64,000 nucleotides of DNA from Tetracentron sinense (GCA_015143295.1 JABCRI010000991.1:62001-126000), one strand, 5' to 3'; shown: positions 34,030 through 46,500, counted from the stretch's first letter. Notes: generated by a model from the sequence alone, not told the origin. Numbers and translations: made by a program.

Positions 34030-37000
34030 TCAATGCGACCTGCCCAAGGTAAAATCCAGATTAGGCTTCTTTGTGCTCGTCCCTGAAAGCCTTGATGAGT
34101 TCAGATCTGATATTTTCTCATAGCCTAAGCCCTTTGGGTTCATGTCCTGGTAAATCAATTGAACACAAAAGATAGATAAAAAAAAGTTAAGAAGCAAGGT
34201 TTTTGAGTGAGAAAAAATCTAGCTATTATGAACATTTGTCAGCTCTAGTTCATGAAGAACGTACACCCAATTCAGACAGACTAAAGGATCTTAATATTCT
34301 AGACTAGAGCTATATCGTAGATGGCCAAAGGAAAATGCTTCCACTTTAACGTATTTTAAGGGAGAATTTGGAAAATTAATTTTATATATCCCATGAACAC
34401 GTCTCATTGGACTTGGGGAAAGGGGATGAACCTGCCCCTTGACTTAGAAAATGACCAAACTACCCTTTGAATGACCTCTTGTCTTTTCTGATCTGCTAGA
34501 GGAAGAGAGAATAGACATAGATATTATTCCCTCATTCATCCTTTCTCTACTCGTTCTCAATATGCATTGGATTGTCTCTCGCGTATGCAAAATGGTCTCA
34601 GACATCCACACATCATCTGACATGTGGCCATAGAAAAGAGAAGTCATTTCATTTTCTCTAAGTTTTTGACTTCTCCCCACTTGATATCGCTCCCCCTTTT
34701 TATCACTACATGTTGGATGTTGTGTGGCCGGAGACCTTTTTCTGGCATCTACCAGAGAAAATCCCATGCCTTCTCAATATCATAATATTGAGTGAAATTT
34801 TCAAGCTCAAGATTATTTTGAAAGATGGGGTTTTAAATGGGTACCTCAAATGGGAGCCTAGTTTCTCCATAAACCCTTGTTTTTCCATGCAACCATGCTT
34901 CCCTGCAGAGAGTATTTTCTATCAATAAAACCCATGCATGAAAAAGGGAAACTTAGGCACCTCCATGGTGTGTGCCAAGAGGGAGGACCGAGGTTAGTCT
35001 CTTAATGGAGTCTTATAAGTTCTTCCCTATGGCCTGCGTATTTGAAGGTCAGGATCTCTTGTGCAAGTGTTTACAACTGTTAAATCTGTACAGACGATTT
35101 GGTCCTGGCCTTCCAATACTCATAGTCACAGGGAAGAGCAAAGAGGATTAAATGATGCCGTGTAACAAAAAAAGAAAAAAGCAAACTGAGAAAAAAGAGA
35201 AAAGAAAGTAGCATCTACTATTAATTACTTTAAAATTGCAAGCCATCTTTTTTACAATTCCTTGTTTAGAACTCCATAACTCTATGATTTGTTCTGATTG
35301 AAATAAAGTTGAACCTCTCCATGCGATAGCCCATTATCTAAAACAAGAAACTACAGAGAAATTTCAAAGGTTATAGAATCGGCACAAAGGTTTCTATTTA
35401 TGGGCCACATTCGCTCACCATATCAGCCCCACACAAATCCCAAGGAAAGAGAAATCTACATTTCAGGTAGATTTTCCTAGTGGGATTCTTGTCTTAGAAT
35501 GATAGGAGGGGAAGGTTCCCTTACTTCTTTTTCATGTGCTACAAGTCATTATTTCCCCCATCATGGAGTTTCAATATTTAAGTGATCTTTGACAGATAGC
35601 TCAAAGCAGTGATATCATTTCTCTTTTCATGAACACTTGCATGTATATCTGGTATATATATATTGAGAGGGGGGAGAGAGAATTCCCATGGGCGGCCCTC
35701 ACTAGAGATGATAGTTAGTGCCCCTAGAAACTTGACACGTGGCATGCTTTCTTTTGAAACTGAACATTAAATGTTAAATGTTATGGCGGGTCATTTTGGA
35801 GACATCCAGGCAAAAAAATTACTATCTGATTAGACTCTAGTGGTCAACATTAACCCGTTAGAATTAACTAGACTATGCATATATGCTATATAAATCTCTG
35901 ATTTTCTGACCTTCAATCTGAATGTCTAGAAATTTTTCTTTTTTCTTTTTTTCATGTAATGTTTCTCCTGATAGACCCACTTTGACATCCAACTGTCAGG
36001 AATGGAATATAAGGTAAATCCCATGATCATAGTGGGGTAATGGTAAATAACTAACTGGCTCAGGATCCTCTCGAGTTCAAACCGGGGAGACTCTCCGGTT
36101 TGAACCCCTAGAGGTCACCACGTGTCTCCTTTGACACCCCTTAACCATGGGTAAGGTTCACTCACCCATTCTTGGTTTTTTTTTTTATATATTAATTATT
36201 ATTTTTTAAATTAAAAAAACTGTTTTTAGAGTTTTTTTAATTAAAAAAAGTTTTTAATTTTAAAAAAAGAATTAATATTTTAAAAAAAAACCAAGGAAGG
36301 ATGGGTGAACCCTAGGGGTGGGTGAACCTTACCCATGGTTAAGGGGTGTCAAAGGAGACACGTGGCGACCTCTAGGGGTTCAAACCGGAGTGAGTCTCCC
36401 CGGTTTGAACTCGAGAGGATCCTGAGCCTAACTTAAAAGTGGTACCTTGTCTACTAATGTGTTCAACTCCGTTTTATCTATAAGATAAATCCCAGGATTT
36501 TAAACGAAAATTAAGCTTAAATGGGAAAATGTTTGCATAAATTCTCCAATTCAGTATCAATATCTGCTAAGATTTGAAATGGCAGAGAAGAAAGGAACTT
36601 AAGATAACTTGAGAAAGTGAAAAGTAACTTAAATATCCTACTCTCTCTCCTACATTATTAGGTAAATTTCAAAGCTGCAACAAAACCTTTGTTTGAGCTA
36701 TATGATTCTACCATATTCAGTAAGATTTATAGTCTTCTACAATGATCACAATTCACAAATCTATATTTTCCTTAACAAATATACAGTGTAACAGTAAAGG
36801 ATTTCAACTTCGAAATTCATATGGGTATCCAATAATTTGGGTTGTTATTAAAAAATTTCTCACATCCAAGAAATCAGATCATTCAACTCACTAGGGGCAT
36901 TAATTATGAAAAAAAATAACAACAAAAAGGTAAATTAGATGTGAAAAGCAGTACTGTTTCACCTTGAAGAGTTGCTCCAGAGGCTGCAGTAATCCTGATC

Positions 37001-38665
37001 CTGGTGCATATTTGGTATTCCCTGTCCAACAGAGAGTTCAGACCTTCGTGGGTTCTGAATGTCGAGCATGATTTCCTCGGAAATTTCTCCGGGAGACCCA
37101 TTTTCGAACCCATCCGATTGCCCTGGATACACAGCAATGAGGACTCCTTATAAGAGAATAAAATTTCAGAAATTAATATAATGTTAAAATAAAGTATATA
37201 GCAATATAGGTACTAACCAGAAGAAGCTGCTGGTCTATCTGTGGTCTTTACGGTCCGATACATCTGCAATGATATGAATCACATTGATCCTTTATCAGAA
37301 TAGTTCATTACTAAGGTTACTGATCTGATATAAAAAAAGTGAAAAAAAAACAAAAATAAATGATAATAATGTTTGTGTATGTATCTATATTTTTATGCAT
37401 GTATGTGGTTATACATATGTATATGTTTGCATGTATGGATGTATGTATAGCTGTACTGTACGAATGTCAGAAGCTAACCATGGTTATGGCTTCCTGGTTA
37501 GGAAACTCAAGTGAAGAATAAATCATTGAGTAATGATAGCGCATTGTACTTACTTTTAAAAAAAAAAAATTTATTCAAGAGAAAAACCATGTTTTTTTTT
37601 AAACTTTCTTTAATATCTTACTGTAAACCAAAATATAGAAGAAATGGAGTAAACACTTAGCTTTGAAATCCTTCAGCTGTGTCTTACTCGTCTTCCCATA
37701 TTGATTATAGTATTCTATATTTTTTCTCTGTTTTTTGTTTCCGCTTCTTTAAAAAAAAACAATTCTAATGGTTTCTTCTTCAAACCATAAAAGCTGCTTC
37801 TTATCTTGCAGAACCACCAGATCTAAGAGAGAGAGAGAGAAGTGCTCAGAGTATGGGAGACCCTTTTCAGAGAATTAATGAGAAGTCTATTTACCTGTAA
37901 ATGTGATTTCACATGAGCCAAAGTGATATCCTTCACATCCATGAGCTCAAGAACTGATTTGGGTGTAGCCCCTAAACCGCACCAAAAAAAAAAAAAATAG
38001 GAATTAAAGATTAAAAAAACAAAAATCCTTGCTTTTGAGGAAGATGATAAACAGACTAATCAATGGTCTACAAAGGAAAAACTGTAATTAAAAAAGAAAA
38101 AGAAAAAAAGCCTACTTTCATGGCCACCGAGTAGCTCAACGGCGTGAACGAAACGGGCATGTAGGGATGTAGTCCATCGCATTCGAGGTGCTCTCATGCT
38201 TCGCTTTGTGGGAAACCTCGAGAAGAATCTGGATCTCATTAGACCTTGAGACTGGAAGGAAGTAGAAGCAGTGGCAGTAGTAGTAGAATCCAGTGGCTGC
38301 TGAACAAAAGGGAAAGAAGGGGGGTTATGGTAGACAGGAATTCCTCTTATGGGTCTTAAGAAACCAAGTTCTTGGTGTAGTCCTTGATGATGGTAGTATT
38401 GATTAGCCTGGATAAGATCCCTATTACTATGATAATGATGAACATGGTTGATGTTAGACTCCACAGCTCTCGGATTTGGCATCGAGTTCTCGAAACTGGT
38501 ACCAGTTTTGGCTGTTGAACCTATGGTACTATGGCTTGAATCCAAAGCTCTAGTCCAGAAACCCAAATCCACCCCTTCATCTGTTCTTCTCCAGCTTGAT
38601 GTGGGTTTGCTACTTGGAGGGCGAATTTGAAGAGATAAATCTGGTTGTGCTGGAAAAAGCTCCAT
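34030..38665 (-). CDS. KAN2: KANADI-family GARP transcription factor, six exons, 335 aa
   Basis: Exons on the minus strand: 38665-38116, 37971-37895, 37263-37218, 37122-36963, 34902-34845, 34146-34030; all introns are GT-AG and the 1008 nt join is one open frame. The protein starts MELFPAQPDLSLQI, the N-terminal motif of KANADI proteins, and has LRPIRGIPVYHNPP. The GARP DNA-binding domain (about residues 160-215) runs from KRSMRAPRMRWT through HARFVHAVELLGGHE and VKDITLAHVKSHLQ to MYRTVKTTD. It then has SSGQSDGFENG, LWSNSSREAWLHGK and the C-terminal NLDFTLGRSH. KANADI proteins are nuclear repressors that set abaxial organ identity and act against class III HD-ZIP genes. Length is near KAN3/KAN2. 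The C-terminal SGTS...FTLGR favours KAN2, but the paralog is an inference. No lesion is seen; intron 4 is 2060 bp and carries a foldback element. Confidence 0.95.
36057..36428. mobile_element. 372-bp foldback MITE in KANADI intron 4
   Basis: Ends GGCTCAGGATCCTCTCGAG and its exact reverse complement; the arms stay nearly complementary for about 140 bp around an A/T-rich centre. Flanked by taact on both sides (36052-36056 and 36429-36433). It has no ORF. It carries ACGTG in each arm. Superfamily is uncertain; a 5-bp duplication with long inverted arms does not fit a Tourist or Stowaway type. Confidence 0.88.
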
Positions 38666-39118
38666 TTTTTTTTTTACCTTTTCTTCGTTAGCTTCTTCTT
38701 GTTTTCCTTAAAATAGGGATCTCTTAAGGAACACTTTGGGTCATGAGGGTGACGAATTTTCAGCTAGGATTTCTAGGTTGTGTTCAGATGGAGCTGATCA
38801 ATTGCTGGAATAGTTGCAGAGATTTGAGGGTTTGGGGGGAGAAAGAGAGGAAATGACAAGGTGTGAAGTGAAATGATTTTTTCTTGCTTGTTTGTGTGTG
38901 AGCTTATATGTGAGAAAATGAGACTTAGGGGGCTAAGAGAGAGAGACGAAGGAAAAGGGAATCTGGGTTTAGTGTGGATATCACCACACAGATATTGTGT
39001 ATAGACTTTTCTTGTTTGTTTCGAAGAGGTAAAGTAACACCCAAACACACACACAATCATAGTTAAGGTTACACACACAATCATACTTAAGGTTACCGTT
39101 AAGGTGTCATAAGGTTAA
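38666..39118 (-). promoter_or_regulatory. KANADI 5' UTR and proximal promoter region
   Basis: Sequence directly upstream of the start codon at 38665. No TATA box or transcription start could be assigned with confidence. CA-rich short repeats lie at 39040-39085 (ACACACACA). No other gene was seen. Confidence 0.4.
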
Positions 39119-39227
39119 ACCGAGACGGTGCTCGTGATGCAAGGATCTCAAAATTTCATTAAATCCAATTTTGAAATTTGGATTTAATGAAATTTTGAGA
39201 TTCATGCATCACATGCACAGTCTCGGT
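39119..39227. repeat. 109-bp hairpin 0.5 kb upstream of KANADI
   Basis: Perfect 23-bp arms (39146-39168 and 39178-39200) with a 9-nt loop, plus outer arms ACCGAGAC (39119-39126) and GTCTCGGT (39220-39227). It looks like a small foldback element or MITE. No target duplication was identified. Confidence 0.85.
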
Positions 39228-39465
39228 GTGGTCCCACTAGCATTTTCCTTTTTTTTTTAATATGAAAGACTCTCGGCACCTACCCCTTTCATTTGAAGCA
39301 TCAACTCAGGCTCACATGAAAAACCGCTCAATACCCATTTCTCTTCTCCAGCAGTCTACACACAAAATCTGTGTGGAGTGTTCCACACCAGATCCAGACT
39401 CAGAAAAAGGTGAGGGGATGTTTCTTTTGTGGACGTGGGGTAAGCTGGAGAAAGGGAGCTGAGAT

Positions 39466-39490
39466 GAGAGAGAGAGAGAGAGAGAGAGGG
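39466..39490. repeat. (GA)n tract upstream of KANADI
   Basis: About 12 GA units roughly 0.8 kb upstream of the start codon; on the minus strand it reads CT. Nearby TGTGGACGTGGGG occurs twice (39428-39440 and 39517-39530), so the tract lies inside a small local duplication. GA tracts can bind BPC proteins in plants; relevance here is inference. Confidence 0.75.
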
Positions 39491-40446
39491 GTAAAAGAAG
39501 GGCAGGGGCTGTCTCTCTTGTGGACGTGGGGATAGGGTGGAGAAAGGAAGAAAAAACAGCAAATAAGTTGAGATTTGGTTCCTTTATTACTTCTTTTTCT
39601 TTGTTCTTTGAGGAAAAAGGAAATTTTAGATTTAACTTTAACGTGTGTTTGTCTATCAACAAACAAGGCTTACCTTCCCCCTTTTCATTTAATTTAATAT
39701 GTTAAATTTTGCTAGTCAGACTCCTATTTTCATACTGCCACCCCTTTATTATAATAAAAAAATTGAAATTGTGTGGGGCCCATAATTGGGCTGAGACAAA
39801 AAAATTGTGGTTTATTATCAAAATTAGAGGGGAGAGTGTGGATTTTTTTTGTTGATTTATATTTGTGATGGTAAGGCTAGCATTCCTCTATAATGTTTTG
39901 GTACGTGCTCCTTTCCACAAACCCTAATTTCAATTTCCCATTTAGCCGACATAATAATCATAATCATGATCATGACGGAAAACCTAATCCTCACAATTTT
40001 ACAAAAATTTTACAAATCAAGTTTCTCGGATTAAATTTAGATCCACATCACTTTCAGTCCACATTCCCTTTTAACCTTTTTTCGTACATGTGAAATTTTC
40101 GCTAAGTCGCTTTCCTCATTATTTTCTCTTAGCTTTCCTGATATGTTAAAAATAATTTTTGATATTAAAATGAGATTAAACCATGTCTAATTTCACGATG
40201 GGTATGGTGTCATTTGAAATGTCTAAATTTCGGGTTTACTTGTCTATACATCTATTGCGGGGAGACGTTTTCACGTTTTAGACCGTTTAATATCATGCCT
40301 ACTTTCTATAAAAAAAAAAAGCAAGAAGACATAAAATGTCTAAAATATAAATTCAAGTTTTTGATACTTTTTGGGGAAGAAGAGCGTGTCTGTTTCGAAT
40401 AGACGTCGAAATTGAGATTTTTGTCATTTTTTGACCATTTTGCCCT

Positions 40447-40573
40447 TTATTATTATTATTATTCTTATATTTATTTATAATTATTCATAATAATATTATT
40501 ATTATTATCATGATTATTATTGTTACTATTATTATAATTATAATTACTATCATTACTACTATTGTTATAATAA

Positions 40574-40622
<49 letters not shown>

Positions 40623-40690
40623 TGTTTATTAATACTATCATTATTATTGTTTTTGTTATTGTTATTATTATTATTATTTTAATACTATTG
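40447..40690. repeat. ATT/TTA microsatellite
   Basis: Imperfect TTA repeats with a perfect run of about 14 units at 40577-40618. No coding content. Confidence 0.9.
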
Positions 40691-40699
40691 TTATAATTA

Positions 40700-41927
40700 C
40701 TTGTTCAATTACTATTGGAATGATAATTGGGCGTTTTACTAATAAATTTCAGTAGACGTCGAAAATCGGTGTTGATGGCGCCAATTAAATCACCTATGTG
40801 GCAAACGATGTGGACAAAGTGAAGTCGCCGTGTGGCCACCATATGCTAACTGGTAAATTACGTGGCGCAATTCGCCTTATCTCCGATCTAGGCAAGTAGC
40901 ACAAATCACCTTATTTCCAAGCCTCTAGGCACGTAGCGCGATTTGCCTTATCTCTAATCCTCTGGCAACTTTGGCGTAGTTTCTCATGTCTCCTGGCCTT
41001 CAGGATCTTCTGGTAATTCATTATTGAGAAGTCTAGTTCTGTGTTGGCTAATTTCGAGGTCAAAATAGTGTTTAGTTGTGTCTAAAATCAAGTCATCCAG
41101 TTGATTAAGATACAGTGAAGATGAAGCATGAAGATTCAGCCATAAAGCTTCGCTTACACCTTTAAGATGGTAAGTGACTTAGATACCTAGTTTTACCTTA
41201 GGTGGAATTGACCTAGATAATCATCTATATTTTTGGTGACTAGATACTAACAGTAAGGGAAGTCCAATTGTGAAATTGGAGGATTTTTAGGAATCCGTTC
41301 GAACAGATTAGTGAACCGTTTGATGGTTTCCATGGTGCTGCGTAATGTTAAACCTAGTAGAAAATCAATTCGAACGGATCTGTAAACCGTTCAAATAGAC
41401 TCAGTAAAAATCACAAAAAACCATCCCAAATCAAATCGTTTCGGACAAATTTGTAAACAATTCAAATGGAATTCGCGTTTAAGTGTTTTAGCAACTTCAA
41501 AACACTGATTTTTGTCTTCCCTATATATTCTATTGTTGCCTAAAATGTATTAGGATTTTTGTGATAGAGAGTTGAGAGCAATCTGAGCATTCGAGGGTTT
41601 CCAAATTGTGTTTGGTTGATCCTCATTGTTCTCCTCTCACTTGTTATCCAGAGATGCAAGTTTAATTGTCTTTATCATTGAATTGCATAGTATGATCTCC
41701 AAACTTTGTTGAGATCCCTCTATAATTTTTCAAACCCTTAAAATCTTTCACGCTCATATCATTGAGTGTTGGCTAGAGCCATCAATGATTGATCTTTAGA
41801 GATCGTGATTATCGCATTCCTTTGAGTAAGCATAGATCGGTGAGGAGCCGAAGCTACTGCAGTGGAGATCGGACCTACAAGTTCATAGTTTACATGAGCA
41901 AGCAACTTGTTACTACGGAGCACCATG
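40700..41927. other. Intergenic interval, repeat-like, no gene recognised
   Basis: No supported ORF. AACGGAT and AACCGTTTGA-like motifs recur between 41290 and 41470, which suggests part of an unidentified repeat. It ends at the C-type LTR. Confidence 0.5.
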
Positions 41928-42668
41928 TGTTAGACATTATGCCCTGGAAAGTCATTTAGATTGTAAAATTCTTATTGATTAGATTAATAAAGACATCTTT
42001 ATCTATTCTGAATTTATTATGGGTAATTGACCATGATCATGAGATGATCTATACGATATGAGATATCAATAACGGTCCCTAAGATATATTGTAGGAAAGC
42101 TATGTGATAGGTATTGGACTATCACATGCAGAAATAGCTTTCCAGTTCCTTATACCTTATAGAGTCACAGCTATTGGTGAAGCTGGGCACTTCACTTATA
42201 TGGCTGCCATAATGCTAAGATGTTCTTAATTGTTGAGATGTAGTTTTATCTCAAACTATTGTAGTGGAGACTACACATTAGCATATGGGTGCTTAAAAGT
42301 ACACTGACTGATTGCATGCAATGAGAGACCTCTTGCATAAATGTACTATCAGATAGTTGGTCTCTCATTTACATTGAACAGTTTCAATGATCCTTAGATC
42401 TGATGAGTTCATTTATAACTGAGCAGTAATCTGACTGTTTTGATTGCATCTAAGTACTCTCTAACTGAGGGACTACGATAAGGTGACAGTTGGATAATCA
42501 GAAAGCTATTCGAGTCATGATGAATTTCAAACAAGAAATCCGTACTCATTAAATTGAGAGATTATCCATGTTCCGGGTAAGATAGTCGATTAAAGCTTAA
42601 ATCTTGCGCAGGTGATTTTGAATCAAAAAAGTTTTAAATATATTTTTTATAAAATATATTATACTTAA
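41928..42668 (+). repeat. Third element C-type LTR, 5' part
   Basis: Starts TGTTAGACATTATGCCC and follows the C LTRs for about 740 bp to ATTATACTTA, where it is broken by a new TG-starting sequence. The remaining two-thirds of the LTR is absent and probably lies beyond the window, after the nested insertions. Confidence 0.85.
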
Positions 42669-43232
42669 TGCAAGCACCCAATTTTTACACCCCTGTCAAC
42701 CCATGGTTACCCCCTGCAAGTCCCCTAAACCCAAGGTAAGCCTCTAGTTCGTCCTAAACCCTAATCCTAGGACTCAACCCTAGTCAAAAACCTAGGACTT
42801 GAGCCTAGTTAAACCCTAGTGCAAAACCTATGTCAAAACCCTAGCCCTAGATAACCCTAACCAAAGCCCTAGCCTAGCCCTAGAGCCCCTAGGGCTTAAA
42901 CCCTAAAAACCATGGCCCCTAGGGCCTGAACCTCGGCTTGGGCCCATAAGGCCCAAAAATTCCTAAGCCAAACTCCCTTACCTGAGTAAGCCTGGGTCTG
43001 GCCCAAAATTTAAAAATCTCATAATGGTGGTAGATAGTCTACCTCCAATTAGATTTTGCCCTGGTTTGACAATGGCGGTAGACCATCTACCGCCATTGTT
43101 AGAGTTCCCCAGTTCACAGTCTGCAGACTCCCTGCACACTCAACCATCCTCTCCTCCATCAACTCACAACCCTCAGTCGACCTCCCTTTGGTCCAACCAC
43201 CTTCCTTGCCATTCCCCTCAATCCCCATTAGG
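42669..43232 (+). repeat. Fragment F: probable LTR start of an unclassified element
   Basis: Begins TGCAAGCACCCAATTTTTAC at the exact break in the C-type LTR and runs to the start of element D. It includes many CCCTAA/CCCTAG words (42720-42905), and two inverted repeats, one perfect: AATGGCGGTAG (43071-43081) and CTACCGCCATT (43087-43097). The TG start and nested position suggest an LTR; no PBS or coding part is in view. Family unknown. Confidence 0.5.
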
Positions 43233-43967
43233 TGTCGCGCCCCAAAATACCCCTAGGAGTTTGGATACCTTGGCGACGTGACTTAACCTTAAATCAAACC
43301 TGCAAAGAATATACAAAGCATGCAAAATAGTGAACTAAAAATTTCTTTAATGACTTAACTATATTCCAAGTACAATTGATTACAATAATTGAATAGAGTT
43401 TACAATATGAACATGAACTCCTTAACTTGAGTCCCAACTCAAGTGAGACAAACATCCCCAGGCACAAGAACCTAAAATACATGTCTCTCTCTCACTCATC
43501 CCAACCATTGGCCATATGCCAAGACTCCTAATATCTAGGTGACAACCAGAGCAGTCTCTTGCTCTATATGAGCCGCCTCTATCCAAGGAACCCGGAGTCC
43601 ATATATTGCATAATGTACTTGCTGACATAAACGTACGACTGAGTATGGAATACTCAGCAAGTACAAGCTACTAGCTAACAATAGTAATAACAATAACATA
43701 ACATGCGTAATACAGTTAATCATCATATTTCTAAAATCAGAGTGCGGAAGCAAGAATAAGTAACAACGAATGTAAACTCTTGAATATCATGTAGTAAATC
43801 ATGCCTTATGTTCATGCTTTAACCAATCTTGTTTCAATTACCTTGTGAGTTGCTTATGCGTCTTGTGTATCTTGTGGTTACCTTACACATCTTATGAGAT
43901 TATTCTTGTCTCGTGAGAGTCATACATGTTTTCTTGTTTACTTGCTTGTGAGTTTCTTGCTTGTAGG

Positions 43968-46500
43968 GTAACAGATGATAATGCCCATACCTGGTCTTAG
44001 TACATTATCATCATTTCATATTTCTTTATTCTTGCTTGGAGACAGATACTAGTACCCGTACCTGGTCTTAGTATACTAGTATCCTCTCATACTTGTTGGA
44101 AACAGATGTTAATGCCCGTACATGGTCTTAGTACATTAACACCCTTTCATGGTTGTCTTGGAAACATATACTAGTGCCCGTACCTGGTCTTACTACATTA
44201 ACATACTTTCATATTATTCATGTCTTAGAAACAGATACTAGTGTCCGTACCTGGTCTTAGCACACTAGTATCCTTTCATGCTTGTCATGTTACTTGGAGA
44301 CAGATGCTAGTACCCGTACCTGGTCTTAGTATACCAGCATCCTCTCATACTTGTTGGGGAACAGATGTTAATGCCCATACCTGGTCTTTGTCGTGACCCA
44401 AAATACCCCCTAGGAGTAAGGGATACATTGACTCGTGACCGCCGTATCATACCTCCAGTATAATACAGAAAGCACACGTGGAGACCTGTCAGAAACACAA
44501 CATATCTAGCAGAAGCGATAAAGAATGCACAGCAGAAAAAATATTAAACATAGCGGAAGTAAAACAATAACTCCTATAACTCGGTTCGAGTATGAACCAA
44601 CAAAAGTATATACATGTGAGAAACCCAAAAGTGGAGTGGAGAAACCCACACTCACATAACAAAATAACATCTTAAAGTTCTAAGTTTGCCGATCAACAAA
44701 AGTCAAAGTCTTGACACCTGTCTATAGAACCATCGTCCTGATAATGATCCATGGAAGGCTCTGGGTTGAAGTGCTCTTCCTCCAACCATGGTTCCGTGCC
44801 ACATAGATCAAATGGAGCCCGAGCACCTGCCGATGATAACAAATATCGGCTGAGCGTGGAATACTCAGCGTATACAAACTAATAACAATAAAGCAATATA
44901 GCATAGAGCATACGAAGCATGGAGATTAAAATCCTTAAAGCATAGCCAAGCGTAGAAACCATGTGAGCATATGTGATGAAATCCGAAATGCGAAACCAAA
45001 TCCATATTCGTGTGAGTCATGCAATAATCATAGCCTTGTGAGTTATTGTGAGTTCATGGAGTTACTTAGAGTCATTTATGATCCGTAGAGACATAGAGAT
45101 ACCGTAGAACACAACATAGAGCCAATACCATAGAGATCTTAGAGCATTACATTTATGATCCGTAGAGCTTGTGAGACGATCTTAGAGCTTATCATAGAGT
45201 TCCTTGTGAGCATAGTATGATCCGTAGAGCTTGTGAAACGATCTTAAAGAAATCATAGAGTTACTTAGAATCATTCCTTATTAGTTATTTAGTGAAAAAC
45301 ACATTTTCGTACTTTGAGAAATCCATGGAAAACATCGATTCATGCGAGACATGCGAGCATATGAACATGTGAGAGAAATCATCATATTTAAGCATAAAAA
45401 TCCCTTAGAGGTATTTCATCAAACACTTAGAGTGCGTCATAATAGTATCTTTCATCCAAGTATATAATCACATACTTTCACACCATAAACACCCAAGATA
45501 TATATGCATAAGTAGTATAGATTTAGAAGAACATCATTTAGTAACTTAGTAGGATTGCAAGATTGGTAGTAGAGTGTATCTATCTTGGTGAAATCAAAGA
45601 CTTTGACTCCCAAAAGCTTGAACAAGCAAGAACCTTGAGTTCTCGGTTGAGAATCACCAAAAGAAATGGAAGAACCTTGATCTTCCACAAGCTTGATCAA
45701 CAAGTAGTTCCTCTCCTTCTTCTCCTCTTCAAAATCCTCCAAATTAATGCACAAAAGGGTTTGTGAAACCGTAAGGCACGAACCCAGCCCTTATATAGGC
45801 AAAGGGTGGTGGCTAAAGTCTTCAACACCCTTAATGAAGAAAATCTGCGTATAACCGATCGATCGGTGGTACATACCGAGCGATCGGTGGCTTACCGGTC
45901 GATCGGTGGTTTTAGCCGAGCGATCGGTTGAAAACACCCTCTCTGAAAAAATTTTCCATATAAAAAAGTTGACCAGTCGATAGATACCAATCGATCGGTA
46001 GTTGACCGATCGATCGAAGGATGGCACCGAGCAATCGGTGATCCCCTGTTTTGCTGTAAAACTTTGTTTACACTACTTGAATCTTCTCCAATCCAATTCT
46101 AACACTCTTTTATGCTTAATACATGCTCCTTAGTGATATATAGACTCGTTAGAACATGTGCTCCATAATTCCAACCTCGTATATTCAATTAAAGCTTGCT
46201 AGTGTACAAGTTCACACTAGAACACTATTCACACCATTCACTACTTAGCGAGATGAAATTTTGGGGCTCTACAGTCTTAGTACATTAACATCCTTCCATG
46301 TTTCTTGATTCTTGCTTGTCATGTTTTCTTGGGAGCTAGGTATGACATATCCTAGGAATATGCCCTGCCCTTGATATTTATGCTTGTTTACTTGTGAGCC
46401 AGGCATGACATATCCTAGGGATATGCCCTACCCTTGACATTCATGCTTGTTTGCTTGTGAGTCAGGTATGACATATCCTAGGGATATGCCCTACTCTTGA
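43968..46500 (-). repeat. Hairpin array with matched arm changes in element D LTR (split by N1)
   Basis: Seven units of about 60-75 bp, five before and partly around N1, each with CCTGGTCTTAG in the loop. Arm pairs: GATGATAATG/CATTATCATC, GATACTAGTA/TACTAGTATC, GATACTAGTG/CACTAGTATC, GATGTTAATG/CATTAACATC (this one is split by N1). One unit (near 44165-44210) does not pair and looks recombinant. Three CATATCC-TAG-GGATATG hairpins follow at 46340-46490. Confidence 0.85.
44389..46273 (-). mobile_element. Solo LTR N1 in element D LTR
   Basis: TGTCGTGACCC...GGGGCTCTACA, 1885 bp, flanked by perfect gtctt (44384-44388 and 46274-46278). Shorter than the others and with its own tandem theme, GATCCGTAGAGCTTGTGA, at 45080-45290. 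Conserved block near 44850-44870. The short frame (TEPWLEEEHF) lacks an ATG. U3 CCGATCGATCGG array at 45856-46040. Confidence 0.92.

Noticed and set aside
34444-34767. 107-codon minus-strand ORF
   Set aside because: It lies in KANADI intron 5 and has no recognisable domain.
34930-35010. Possible KANADI C-terminal exon reading SWHTPW
   Set aside because: The true last exon with NLDFTLGRSH and correct phase was found at 34146-34030.
36904-37137. Separate minus-strand ORF of 77 codons
   Set aside because: It is an off-frame reading over KANADI exon 4 and its flanks.
42720-42905. Telomere-like CCCTAA words
   Set aside because: Irregular, mixed with CCCTAG, no regular 7-bp period; not an interstitial telomere.
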